A stretch of DNA of 56,923 nt from positions 1 to 56,923 of IMG/VR virus record IMGVR_UViG_3300018914_000073; one strand, given 5' to 3'. The DNA is from a virus. The position numbers were made by a program, and so were the translations under genes. Under the pieces are notes generated by a model. It was not told the origin of the DNA. It ran no database searches and worked only from the letters and a program-made list of their open reading frames with translations. Below are positions 7,634-15,419 of this stretch, one piece after another; position 1 is the stretch's first letter; each line of letters starts with the position of its first letter.

Positions 7634-8161
7634 CTAGAGGTCAGCAAAAGCGAGATCGACCTGCTCGGTGGTCGTGACCTCTCCGGCATCGATCATCGCG
7701 AGCACGGCGGCCCGGCGATCGAAGGTCGCCTGCACGAAGGCTCCAACGGCAGCTGCAAAGGCAATCGCCTGAGCGGCACTCATCTGGATTGGCCCTGCCG
7801 CCGTGTCAAAGTTGAAAACACGCTCCGGCTCGAGCTGCGCCAAGTTCGCCATTCCGTTGATCAAGGTCAGGCTATCAGGGTCGGTCTGCACATAGAGACC
7901 ATTATAGCCAAATCCACCGGTCCGCTTTTCCCGGCTTACCTGGCGGACATAGGACTTAAGGCCCTCTACGCCCAATCGGTCTGCTTCCGCCAGAGCTTTG
8001 AGCAGCTCCTGCTCCGTCGGCAGTTCCCTGCCGTAGCGTTCCCGGATGCCATCGGCGTCCACCGTTTCGACGAACGCCTCGTAAGACGAGACATCCCGAT
8101 AGCCGTCGAGGATGCCGAGGTGTGTCAGGGCACGCCGGATTGCGATTTCATCGAGTGTCAT
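7634..8161 (-). CDS. DUF4376-containing tail-fibre-associated protein
   Basis: A 175-residue protein whose C-terminal half (about 78-175) fits DUF4376: KRTGGFGYNGLYVQTD, then SAAQAIAFAAAVGAFVQATF and a terminal IDAGEVTTTEQVDLA. These domains are common next to tail-fibre genes, where they serve as fibre accessory or assembly parts. It directly follows the fibre-region gene, and its start codon is separated from that stop by two bases. Confidence 0.75.
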   Translation of the reverse strand: MTLDEIAIRRALTHLGILDGYRDVSSYEAFVETVDADGIRERYGRELPTEQELLKALAEADRLGVEGLKSYVRQVSREKRTGGFGYNGLYVQTDPDSLTLINGMANLAQLEPERVFNFDTAAGPIQMSAAQAIAFAAAVGAFVQATFDRRAAVLAMIDAGEVTTTEQVDLAFADL

Positions 8162-8163
8162 GA

Positions 8164-8859
8164 TCAGCCGACCTTCTGGATGGTGATAAGGGTATATCGG
8201 TTTGGAGCGCCAAAGGTATTCGACAGACCAAGCCCGTAGGTCTGCCCTGCCAGCCCAACCTGATCGACGCGCTGTTCAATGCGGAATGTCTTGGTTGATG
8301 CTATGTTGATCTCGGTGAAGATGATCGCATAGGAATTCACAAGGTCAGCCGATCCGGCGTCGTTCGCGTTCGCGGTCGTGCTGTAGTCCACCACGACGGC
8401 ATCGGAGACGTTGTAGAGCCGCGCCATGTGGCGCTGGACGGCCTCACCGAGTACATAGGCTTGGAATAGATATCGCCCCGCTTGCAGGGTGAACTGATCG
8501 GACGACAGGGTCACGATGCCCTTCGGATCGGCGATAATCGCATTGGTCTTGCGCGTGAACCAGGTGTTGGCGGCCGGCGCATTGCCGGCATTCGTTCCGG
8601 CCGGCTCCGTGTGCGCGAGCACGGCATAGGACGACGCCTGGGCTGAGATCAAGGCTCTGATGGCCTTGAGAAGCTGGGTCGTGTCGCTTTCGCTCGGCGT
8701 CAGTACCTCTTTGATGACGTTGACAATCTCACGCTGCGGATGCTCGACGGCCCGCGGCGGGATGCGCGAGCCCTGTGTGCCGGCCGCGAGGTTGCGGCCG
8801 ACATAGCCGACGCTTTCGTTGAAGGGATCCGGCGTACCGGAGGGCGCGACATAGCGCAT
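8164..8859 (-). CDS. Putative tail fibre or fibre-tip protein
   Basis: This 231-residue product starts MRYVAPSGTP and contains a beta-rich region with alternating hydrophobic residues (VTLSSDQFTLQAGRYLFQAYV) typical of phage adhesin domains. The frame stays open far upstream, but that part is a shadow of the preceding gene; the ATG at 8859 is chosen. It lies between the gp48-fibre fusion and the DUF4376 gene, so host attachment is the likely role. Confidence 0.6.
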   Translation of the reverse strand: MRYVAPSGTPDPFNESVGYVGRNLAAGTQGSRIPPRAVEHPQREIVNVIKEVLTPSESDTTQLLKAIRALISAQASSYAVLAHTEPAGTNAGNAPAANTWFTRKTNAIIADPKGIVTLSSDQFTLQAGRYLFQAYVLGEAVQRHMARLYNVSDAVVVDYSTTANANDAGSADLVNSYAIIFTEINIASTKTFRIEQRVDQVGLAGQTYGLGLSNTFGAPNRYTLITIQKVG

Positions 8860-8906
8860 CAGGAAGCTCCCGAAGTGGTTGAGGCGGAATGGAAGGGGAT
8901 GGAGCC

Positions 8907-10832
8907 TCAGGCGGTCAGGGCCTGAAGCTCGGTGTTGGAGAGGCGCTCGGGGAAGTAGGTGACGCGGCGGATGTAGCCATTGAGAGGAACCGTACCTCCC
9001 GGCCGGGTTCCGAGACGCAAGGCCGACACGGCCGGGATAGCCGCAGCCCCGGTCGTGACTGCGGACCCGCCACTCGAGACGCCGCAATCGGCCGCCTTGT
9101 AAGCGCCCGCGATGCGCGACACACTGCCATCGGCGATAGCTGCGCCTGGGGCCACATCGAACCCTGTGACACCGCCGCTCGTCACCACAAACCCGCCGAT
9201 GTTCGGGATATTGCGCGTGATCATCATACGGTTTGACGCGGTGCCGTCATCGACGTGCAGGAGGGTATCCGATGCAAGCCCAGCCGTCCCGGGGTTATGA
9301 AGCGCCTCGGCATAGAAGGTACCCTCGACCGGATTGAACTCCGCCCCGAGCGCCCGCGTGATCTGATCAGCCTGGCGCGTCGCCGCAGAGCCCGTCGTGC
9401 GGATCGGAGATGTGGCAAAGGCACCCTGCTCAATCTGTGGCGAGCCAATGCGCTCCTGACAGGTCATGCTCACACCGCTGACGTGAGTAACCAGCAGGCG
9501 AAACAGCACAAAAGCGGTATTGGCCGGAAGATTGGCAAAGGTCACTTCATGCCTCTTCCAACTCAGTCGATCTGCATAGATGTTCTTGACAGCCGGTGAC
9601 CCGACCTGAGCACTTGAGGAATTGAGAGCATAGATTAGCAGCTCAATCTTCGTGATGTCCGGATCATCGACGAGCATCTGGTAGAACAGCGAAGCGGTCC
9701 AAGTCTCACCAGCGTTTGCTGGAGCGGATCCGATGGGTTGCATAAAATCGATGTAGCGACTGGCGCTTCCTGTCGTTCCACTCCACGCAATATCGACAGT
9801 ATTGATAGCGCTGGCGGCGTCCACAGCGACAAGGGTCCGCGTCAGCCCTGCCCCCGAGTAACCCCATCCTGTCGGCGAACCGTTTACTCCGGCTACGGCG
9901 CCCACCATCCCGCTGTTCTTCACTTGGTTCGTCCGCGCCTCCTCGACCAGCAGGCCGTTGTCAGTGATCCGGGGCTCGTTCGCCGCAAACGACACCCAGG
10001 TGCCGTCCGCGCGCTGCGCCATGCCGGGAGAGGCGCGCACACAGGTGAAAGCCGCCGCCCGCTCCGTCGTGGTGCGGTCAATGGCATAGACGTCGTTCAC
10101 GAAGTCGAAGTCGAGGCTGCTGCCCTCCATCGACCAGAACGCCGCCGTATAGTCGAACACGACAGTGGTGTGCAGCGGAGCCAGGCGCCGGAACACGCAT
10201 TCAAGGTCAGTGGCGACCGCGAAGCCCTCGAGGGGCGTGTCGTCGCACTCACCCTCGTCGCAGTAGAACCAGGTATCCCCGAGCCCGTTGAGCCGCACCA
10301 CCCATTCATGGTGGCCGTTGACGTTCACCACCGTGTCGTCGCCGTCGCATTCCGACACGTCGCAGATGAAGTCCGAGGGCTCGGTGATGGTGACCTCGTA
10401 CCCGATGGAGGCGGCCAGGCACACAAAGTAGGCCGGGCTCGACCCTCCCTGTGCCCCGAAGCGCGCCCGCACGGCGTTGATGCGGCCCTGCACGCCGGAT
10501 TCCGGCGAGGTACAGGGATCGGGAAGGCCGTATTCCGCCTCCCAATCCTCAAGAGAGAACGTGATGCCGGAGGGAAAGCACTGCACGGCCGTGTCGAAGG
10601 CGGCCTTGTAGAGGTCCGCCATCCAGCCGGCCATAGCGGTCCAGACCTTGCGCATCACCGGCGAGGCGCCCGTGCCGTCGCTGGCCTCGTCCGTGCCCCA
10701 GATCACCCCGCGCGGGGCGGTGGCAATCACCTGCGGCAGCAGATCCTCCTGCGCCGGAGCGCTCAGCCGGTCGCCCACCGAAGGCGGGGAGGCAGGCAGC
10801 AGCGCGCAAGGCCAGCCGGGCTGAACCGCCAT
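8907..10832 (-). CDS. Mu gp48-like baseplate protein fused to a receptor-binding fibre
   Basis: Residues 1 to about 225 match the YmfQ/Mu gp48 (DUF2313) baseplate family: an early SPVMRKVWTAMAGWMADLY block, a GLPDPCTSPESGVQGRINAV motif and the ending LAPLHTTVVFDYTA. The remaining 400 residues form a fibre: a head-spike-type start (FDFVNDVYAIDR, LVEEARTNQVKNS), a carbohydrate-binding-like beta domain and a C-terminal LamG-like fold ending RVTYFPERLSNTELQAL. In Mu the two functions are separate genes. Joining them puts the adhesin directly on the baseplate. Confidence 0.8.
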   Translation of the reverse strand: MAVQPGWPCALLPASPPSVGDRLSAPAQEDLLPQVIATAPRGVIWGTDEASDGTGASPVMRKVWTAMAGWMADLYKAAFDTAVQCFPSGITFSLEDWEAEYGLPDPCTSPESGVQGRINAVRARFGAQGGSSPAYFVCLAASIGYEVTITEPSDFICDVSECDGDDTVVNVNGHHEWVVRLNGLGDTWFYCDEGECDDTPLEGFAVATDLECVFRRLAPLHTTVVFDYTAAFWSMEGSSLDFDFVNDVYAIDRTTTERAAAFTCVRASPGMAQRADGTWVSFAANEPRITDNGLLVEEARTNQVKNSGMVGAVAGVNGSPTGWGYSGAGLTRTLVAVDAASAINTVDIAWSGTTGSASRYIDFMQPIGSAPANAGETWTASLFYQMLVDDPDITKIELLIYALNSSSAQVGSPAVKNIYADRLSWKRHEVTFANLPANTAFVLFRLLVTHVSGVSMTCQERIGSPQIEQGAFATSPIRTTGSAATRQADQITRALGAEFNPVEGTFYAEALHNPGTAGLASDTLLHVDDGTASNRMMITRNIPNIGGFVVTSGGVTGFDVAPGAAIADGSVSRIAGAYKAADCGVSSGGSAVTTGAAAIPAVSALRLGTRPGGTVPLNGYIRRVTYFPERLSNTELQALTA

Positions 10833-10844
10833 GAGGGGAACTCC

Positions 10845-11939
10845 TTAGACAGTGGTGTAGGAAACCGTGCCGAGCACCGGGTAGTGCGCCGGCGTGGAAT
10901 AGGTGAGGTATTCGGGCAGCCCCGGCAGGGAGTGGCTTTCCTCGCCCGTGGCGCGCGAGATCGCCTCCGAGATCCAGGCGCGGGGCAGCTGGAAGCTCTT
11001 GGAGGGGGTTGCCGGCGCGGCCCGGTCGGCGAACATCGCCTTCAGCTCCGCCTCCACCGCCGCCCGTATGGCCGGGGTGTCGTGGCTGAGGTTCGCGATG
11101 GTGAGGTTCACCGCTTGCGGCACCGGCGCCACGACCGTGACACGGGCCGTCACCGGGCGGCGGATCGGGTCCTGCACATAGGCCTGCACCGCCGCCACAT
11201 CGGCCCCGCTCGGGATGCCATTGGTGCGGTCGGAGCGCAGGAAGCAGATCCAGACCTCACGCGCATCGCCGATGAAGCTGTCGACGAAGACACGCGAGAC
11301 CGCGCCTGAGCTTTCCTTGACCCAGCGGATCCAGTCCGTGGCCGATCCGCCCTGGGGCGGGTTGCGCTTGCGGTCGAGGACGCGCTGGCGGAAGCTCTCG
11401 ACCGGCTCGACATCGGCGCCGCCGCCCAAGCCGCCCGATGCGACAGTGGCCGTCGTGCCAAGGCCGGGCACGACGCCGGTATCGACGAGCGTCAGGACCG
11501 CTCCAGCCGGTGTGTTGCGGGCGGCTCCGTCGCTGAGCGACTCCAGTTGAATTGTGGTCGATGCCCCTGCCCCAACGGCGCTGGCGCGGGTGCGAAACAG
11601 CTCCCCGTCCGCCCGGCGGAAGGTTAGTCCGAAGGGGATCACCGTGCCGGAGGGGCATGAAATTGTCGCCGTGCCGGTCGCCACCGTGGCCGGGATGCGG
11701 GTGATGCCGAGCTCGAAGCCATGACGGGTCAGCCAGGTCTCATCAGCTGTGGAGGCGAAGAGCTGCCGGTAGAGGAATCCCAGCCGCAGGTGCCATTCCT
11801 TGGCGTGAAGGGCGAGCACCTTGGCCAGGATGGGAAACAGGTTTGGCCACAGGTCGATGGTTGCCCCTTCCGTCGCATTGGCGATGATCAGGCGCGCGCG
11901 CTGCGACAGTTCGGAGAGCTTGGGAACGACGAAGGTCAT
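10845..11939 (-). CDS. Baseplate J-like protein (Mu gp47)
   Basis: A 364-residue baseplate wedge protein with the conserved LTRHGFELGITRIPATVATGTATI block, a central RADGELFRTRASA strand region and ESFRQRVLDRKRNPPQGGSATDW, the hallmark of the family. It forms the wedge ring of contractile tails. Its start overlaps the stop of the gp46-like gene by four bases. Confidence 0.9.
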   Translation of the reverse strand: MTFVVPKLSELSQRARLIIANATEGATIDLWPNLFPILAKVLALHAKEWHLRLGFLYRQLFASTADETWLTRHGFELGITRIPATVATGTATISCPSGTVIPFGLTFRRADGELFRTRASAVGAGASTTIQLESLSDGAARNTPAGAVLTLVDTGVVPGLGTTATVASGGLGGGADVEPVESFRQRVLDRKRNPPQGGSATDWIRWVKESSGAVSRVFVDSFIGDAREVWICFLRSDRTNGIPSGADVAAVQAYVQDPIRRPVTARVTVVAPVPQAVNLTIANLSHDTPAIRAAVEAELKAMFADRAAPATPSKSFQLPRAWISEAISRATGEESHSLPGLPEYLTYSTPAHYPVLGTVSYTTV

Positions 11940-12445
11940 TGAACCAATTTCCAGAGAGGATCGAAACGGACGTTCGTGGTGGTGCGGCCGTCCCGGCCAA
12001 TCACCGCCACCTCGAGAGCGATGCGCCCTTCCGCCTTCTGCACCGTCGCCTTCACGTCGATGCGGGTGGCGGCGCCCTGGCGGATGAGCGGCTGCAGGGC
12101 GCGACGGGCCTCATCCTCGACCGCCCTTCCCGTCTCGTCGGTCAGCTCGTGCCGCCGGTAGAGCCAGAGCTTGGAGCCCAGCTCCGTCTCGCCGCGGGAG
12201 GCGTCGATGTCGAAGCCGTCGCCGGGCCAGCCGCGGGGGTCGCCGGCATGCTCGTGCCGCAGCTCGTCGGCGGACGCCCGGGCATCGGTCAGCAGGCAGA
12301 GCACGATCGCGGTGGCAATCGGGTTCTGTGCAAGCAAGCCGGTGCGCTCGTCGAGCACGAAATCCCCGGTGGTGCCGTCGACGATCACGACATCGGGCGG
12401 CAGGACCGTGCGGTCCGACCCGGAGAGAGGCTTGATGGTGAGCAT
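11936..12445 (-). CDS. Phage gp46-like baseplate protein
   Basis: The product of 169 residues matches Mu gp46/GP46: an N-terminal VVIVDGTTGDFVLDE strand pair, AIVLCLLTDARA, and RRALQPLIRQGAATRIDV near the end. The start at 12445 (MLTIKPL) is preferred over an ATG seven codons upstream. In Mu this protein is part of the baseplate wedge with gp47. Confidence 0.85.
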   Translation of the reverse strand: MLTIKPLSGSDRTVLPPDVVIVDGTTGDFVLDERTGLLAQNPIATAIVLCLLTDARASADELRHEHAGDPRGWPGDGFDIDASRGETELGSKLWLYRRHELTDETGRAVEDEARRALQPLIRQGAATRIDVKATVQKAEGRIALEVAVIGRDGRTTTNVRFDPLWKLVQ

Positions 12446-12456
12446 GGAGAGCCCTT

Positions 12457-12720
12457 TCAGGAGCACTCGAAGGTGGGCGAGCCGTCGGAGATCACCGCGC
12501 CGCAGCCGCAGACCGAGCCAACCCGGGCGGCAGGCTTGCCCTCCACCTCAAGGTTGGGCGAGCCGGTGAGGATGGGCGTCACCCCATGACCGGGGATCGG
12601 GCAATCGTGGAGATCGCCGACCCGGGCGATGAGGATGCCGTCGGCATACGTGCGCGCGGAGGACGAGATGATGACCCCGCCATGATCGGAGGGGTCGCCG
12701 AGGCGAGCGACTTTGGGCAT
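12457..12720 (-). CDS. PAAR-domain tail spike tip protein
   Basis: An 87-residue protein that is almost wholly a PAAR fold: MPKVARLGD at the start, HGVTPILTGSPNLEVEGKPAARVG in the middle and CGCGAVISDGSPTFE at the end. His and Cys residues (HDC, HG, CGC) can hold the metal at the tip. PAAR proteins cap the spike of contractile tails and type VI systems. Its start overlaps the stop of the gp45-like spike gene by one base, so the two are made together. Confidence 0.85.
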   Translation of the reverse strand: MPKVARLGDPSDHGGVIISSSARTYADGILIARVGDLHDCPIPGHGVTPILTGSPNLEVEGKPAARVGSVCGCGAVISDGSPTFECS

Positions 12721-13115
12721 CAGGAATTGATCTTCACTTTGCCGTCGGCGGTCATCACCATGGTGGCGGCGCCGCAGACATGCTCGATCTTCTGGGCATG
12801 GACGATGCGCATGTTGCTCTGCACGAGCGACACCGCCGAGCCGTACATGTCGTAGAGCACCGTGCCGCCGAGCTGGGTGGCCTTGGGCCGATACTGCGGA
12901 TGTTCCAGCCCGAGGACCGCAACGAGATCTCGCTGCCCGTGCAAGGCCATGCCGATGCCGTGGGAGCCGGCGGGCGGATGGGAGGAGAGGCCGAACGGCT
13001 GCACCCGATGCACCCGGGTCAGCTCCTCGCCCCCGACGCCGAAGAGGGTGACCGTCTGCTGGCCGCCATCGTCCTGCGTCTCGCGCAGCTCGGTGCGGAA
13101 GATGTCGTAGTTCAT
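12720..13115 (-). CDS. Baseplate spike protein, Mu gp45-like
   Basis: A 131-residue protein with an OB-fold-like start (TVTLFGVGGEELTRVHRVQPFGL) and GVGxHGxRDL-type turns (ALHGQRDLVAVLGLEHPQYRP) seen in the gp45/gpV family. The C-terminus has short strands likely to form a triple-stranded beta spike. It overlaps the hub gene upstream and the PAAR tip gene downstream. Confidence 0.85.
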   Translation of the reverse strand: MNYDIFRTELRETQDDGGQQTVTLFGVGGEELTRVHRVQPFGLSSHPPAGSHGIGMALHGQRDLVAVLGLEHPQYRPKATQLGGTVLYDMYGSAVSLVQSNMRIVHAQKIEHVCGAATMVMTADGKVKINS

Positions 13116-14170
13116 TCCAACAGCCCCTTGCCGGCGTCATAGGCTTTGTCGGACTTGCCCTTCGGCTTCTTGCCGCCATGGCTGCGCGGGTCGACGAAGG
13201 TGAGTGCCGCGGTCGCGCCCTGATGGTTCTGGGTGAAGGTGACGCTGGACAGGATCATGTCCTGATCCACCCGCTCGCTCGGCAACTTGATTGCCATCAG
13301 ACGTCCGGGCTCCCAGAGCAGGCCGTCCGCATCGCGCCAGGTGGTGACCGTGATCGAAATCGAGGTGCTCGTGCCCTGCCGCCGCAGGCGCTCCCATTGC
13401 GCCCGGGTCTTCAGGTCCTCCTCTGTGCCGTCCCCTTCCAGGAACACGACTAGAGGCCGGTAGCGGCCGACCTCAGGGTCGTATTCCTTGACCTCCTGCC
13501 GCAGATCCTTGGCGCTGGTGCCGAGCGCGCGCTGCGCCTTCGCCGTCACCTCGGAGAACTTGCCCTCGGCCGAGAAGCTCACGCCGAAGCGCTTGATCGG
13601 CGGCTGGCCCTCGACCAGTGCCCCGGCATGGCGCTTCGAGCCGGCCCGGGTGATGAGCACGCCGCCGTCGGGCTTGCCCATCAGCATCAGGCCCTGCGCG
13701 CGCGCCTCCCGCTCCAGGGTCTCGTGCACGCTGTCGGTGGGATAGCGCTGCACCTTCGGGATGGGCTTGAGCGGCACGTCGGCCTCGTAGCCGATGCCGA
13801 ACTCGTCGAACTCCTTGGCCACGTCCAGGAGGGTCTTGCCCTCGACGCGGCCGGTGGGGTGCTTGGCCGGCGGACAGTCGATGGCATCCGCCGCCTTCGA
13901 GCGGCCGGAGACGCGCACCTCGTGCTGCCCGCCTTCGCCGTGATCGGCCTCGTAGCGGTCGGTGTAGCCCCGGCATAGAAGCGTGCTGTTGGGATAAAGC
14001 TCCACCAGCGCGCCAAGCCGCAGCTCCCAGGCATCCTCGTGCCAGGATGGGTTCGTGGCCTTGAGGCCGAAGGTGATCGCCGCCTGCTCCATCGAGCGGG
14101 TGACGTTCACCTCCTGGAAGCCGGCGAGCTTTTTGCCGCCGACCACCAGGGTCACGATCTCTTCGGTCAT
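13112..14170 (-). CDS. Baseplate hub protein, Mu gp44-like (gpP)
   Basis: A 352-residue hub protein of the gp27-like/late control D superfamily. It starts with the typical VTLVVGGKKLAGFQEVNVTRSMEQ, contains YTDRYEADHGEGGQHEVRVSGRS and ends with ITVTTWRDADGLLWEPG and a Lys-rich tail. Its start overlaps the stop of the C-terminal gpN-like gene (ATGA). It links the tail tube to the spike. Confidence 0.9.
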   Translation of the reverse strand: MTEEIVTLVVGGKKLAGFQEVNVTRSMEQAAITFGLKATNPSWHEDAWELRLGALVELYPNSTLLCRGYTDRYEADHGEGGQHEVRVSGRSKAADAIDCPPAKHPTGRVEGKTLLDVAKEFDEFGIGYEADVPLKPIPKVQRYPTDSVHETLEREARAQGLMLMGKPDGGVLITRAGSKRHAGALVEGQPPIKRFGVSFSAEGKFSEVTAKAQRALGTSAKDLRQEVKEYDPEVGRYRPLVVFLEGDGTEEDLKTRAQWERLRRQGTSTSISITVTTWRDADGLLWEPGRLMAIKLPSERVDQDMILSSVTFTQNHQGATAALTFVDPRSHGGKKPKGKSDKAYDAGKGLLE

Positions 14171-14637
14171 GAGGCCAGCGCCTCCAGGGCGGTCGGCATG
14201 AACAGCGAGGTCGTCACCCCATTGCGCGAAACCAGCTCCTCGGCCCGCTCCGGATCGCCGTAGAGACGCCAGGCGAGCACCGTCGACGGGAAGGAGCGCA
14301 TGCTCTCGACCAGCACCACGGGCTTCAGGTCGAGGGACGTGCGCGAGAGGTGCTCGATGGCGTGCTGCACCGCATCGGAAGCGGCACGCCAGACCTCCTC
14401 GTTGGTGTACTCGGCAATCCGCTCCAGCGCCGGCTCGGCCGTCGCCGCGAGTTCCTGAATGGCAGCCTGCGCCTGCTGCCGGTCGGCATACTCGATGCTG
14501 GCGTAAGCGACGGCGGCTTCGGCGAGCAGGGCCGCTTCAAGGCACGCCGCCGCGGCCCGCGCCAGGCGCGATTGCGCCTGCAGCGCCGGCGAGGACGTGC
14601 TCATCAGCGCCAAGGCGTCGTCGTAGAGCGTGGTCAT
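14167..14637 (-). CDS. DNA circularisation protein (Mu gpN-like), C-terminal half as its own ORF
   Basis: This 156-residue protein carries motifs found at the C-terminus of full-length gpN-type proteins: an alanine-rich helical stretch (AACLEAALLAEAAVAYASI) and then VLAWRLYGDPERAEELVSRNG, which corresponds to the usual LAYRLYGDADRADEIVARNG. Its start codon overlaps the stop of the N-terminal half by one base (TGATG on the minus strand). Together the two ORFs make 413 residues, close to the normal length of one gpN protein. Confidence 0.8.
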   Translation of the reverse strand: MTTLYDDALALMSTSSPALQAQSRLARAAAACLEAALLAEAAVAYASIEYADRQQAQAAIQELAATAEPALERIAEYTNEEVWRAASDAVQHAIEHLSRTSLDLKPVVLVESMRSFPSTVLAWRLYGDPERAEELVSRNGVTTSLFMPTALEALAS

Positions 14638-15410
14638 CACAGTCCCTTCACGAGTGCGCCCACCTGCCGGGAGGCGGCGAGCATCATCGGTGCGGCCTGG
14701 AGCGGATTGGCAGCCCCGCCGATCTCCCGCACCACACCGGAGAGCGTTCCGACGGCGCTGCCGAGATTGGCCGCTGAGGTGAGGCCAGAGGCGAGCACGC
14801 CAGCGCCTGCCACCTTCGAAGCGAGCGAGGCGCCGAGATCCACTGGCAGCGGCAGGGACGAGGCGAGATTGCCGACCACGCCGCCGAGGGCCTGGGTGAC
14901 GGTGCCGGCCATCGAAAGGCTGGCGCCGCCGAGCAGGGTGCCGGCGACCCCTGATAGCATGGAGTTCGCCGCGCCGCCGAGCAGCCCGGCCGCCGCGCCC
15001 GCGAGCCGGTCGCCCAGGGCAAGGCTGGGGAAAGCCGAACTGGCACCCGCCTCGACGGCCTCGAAATCGAAGCCGACATAGCCGAGCCGGTCTTTCGAAT
15101 GGTTCGTGCTGACGTCGCCCGAGATCCGGACCTCGACTGGCCCAAGCATCGGCAGCATCAGCATGCCGGGGCCCGGAGAGGTCAGGGCAGCGACAAGCGC
15201 CGCGCCCTGCACGTCGGCCATGTCGTTGGCGATGTAGGCCGTGATCCGGTAGCGCTTGGCCTTGCGGCCCATGTCCTCCGTCTGGATCTCCTCCGAGCGG
15301 ACATACTCGTGCACGGCCACGTGGCGGCCCGCGACAAGCCCTTCGGTCTCGACGTGGAACGGCACCCCACGGAAGGAAGCCGGCCGCAGGGTCTTGGTCC
15401 AATCACGCAT
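14637..15410 (-). CDS. DNA circularisation protein (Mu gpN-like), N-terminal half
   Basis: The start, RPASFRGVPFHVETEGLVAGR followed by HEYVRSE and GRKAKRYRITAYI, is the DNA_circ_N signature of Mu gp43/gpN, a tail protein located around the baseplate hub. The later part is Gly/Ala/Leu-rich (about 130-250) and may be a hydrophobic linker. The C-terminal gpN region is missing and is encoded by the next, overlapping ORF. Confidence 0.85.
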   Translation of the reverse strand: MRDWTKTLRPASFRGVPFHVETEGLVAGRHVAVHEYVRSEEIQTEDMGRKAKRYRITAYIANDMADVQGAALVAALTSPGPGMLMLPMLGPVEVRISGDVSTNHSKDRLGYVGFDFEAVEAGASSAFPSLALGDRLAGAAAGLLGGAANSMLSGVAGTLLGGASLSMAGTVTQALGGVVGNLASSLPLPVDLGASLASKVAGAGVLASGLTSAANLGSAVGTLSGVVREIGGAANPLQAAPMMLAASRQVGALVKGL

Positions 15411-15419
15411 GATGAGCCC

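Noticed and set aside
9738-11309. 523-residue plus-strand open frame
   Set aside because: It is antisense to the gp48-fibre and gp47 genes, is Arg/His/Gly-rich with no domain, and arises from GC-rich codon structure.
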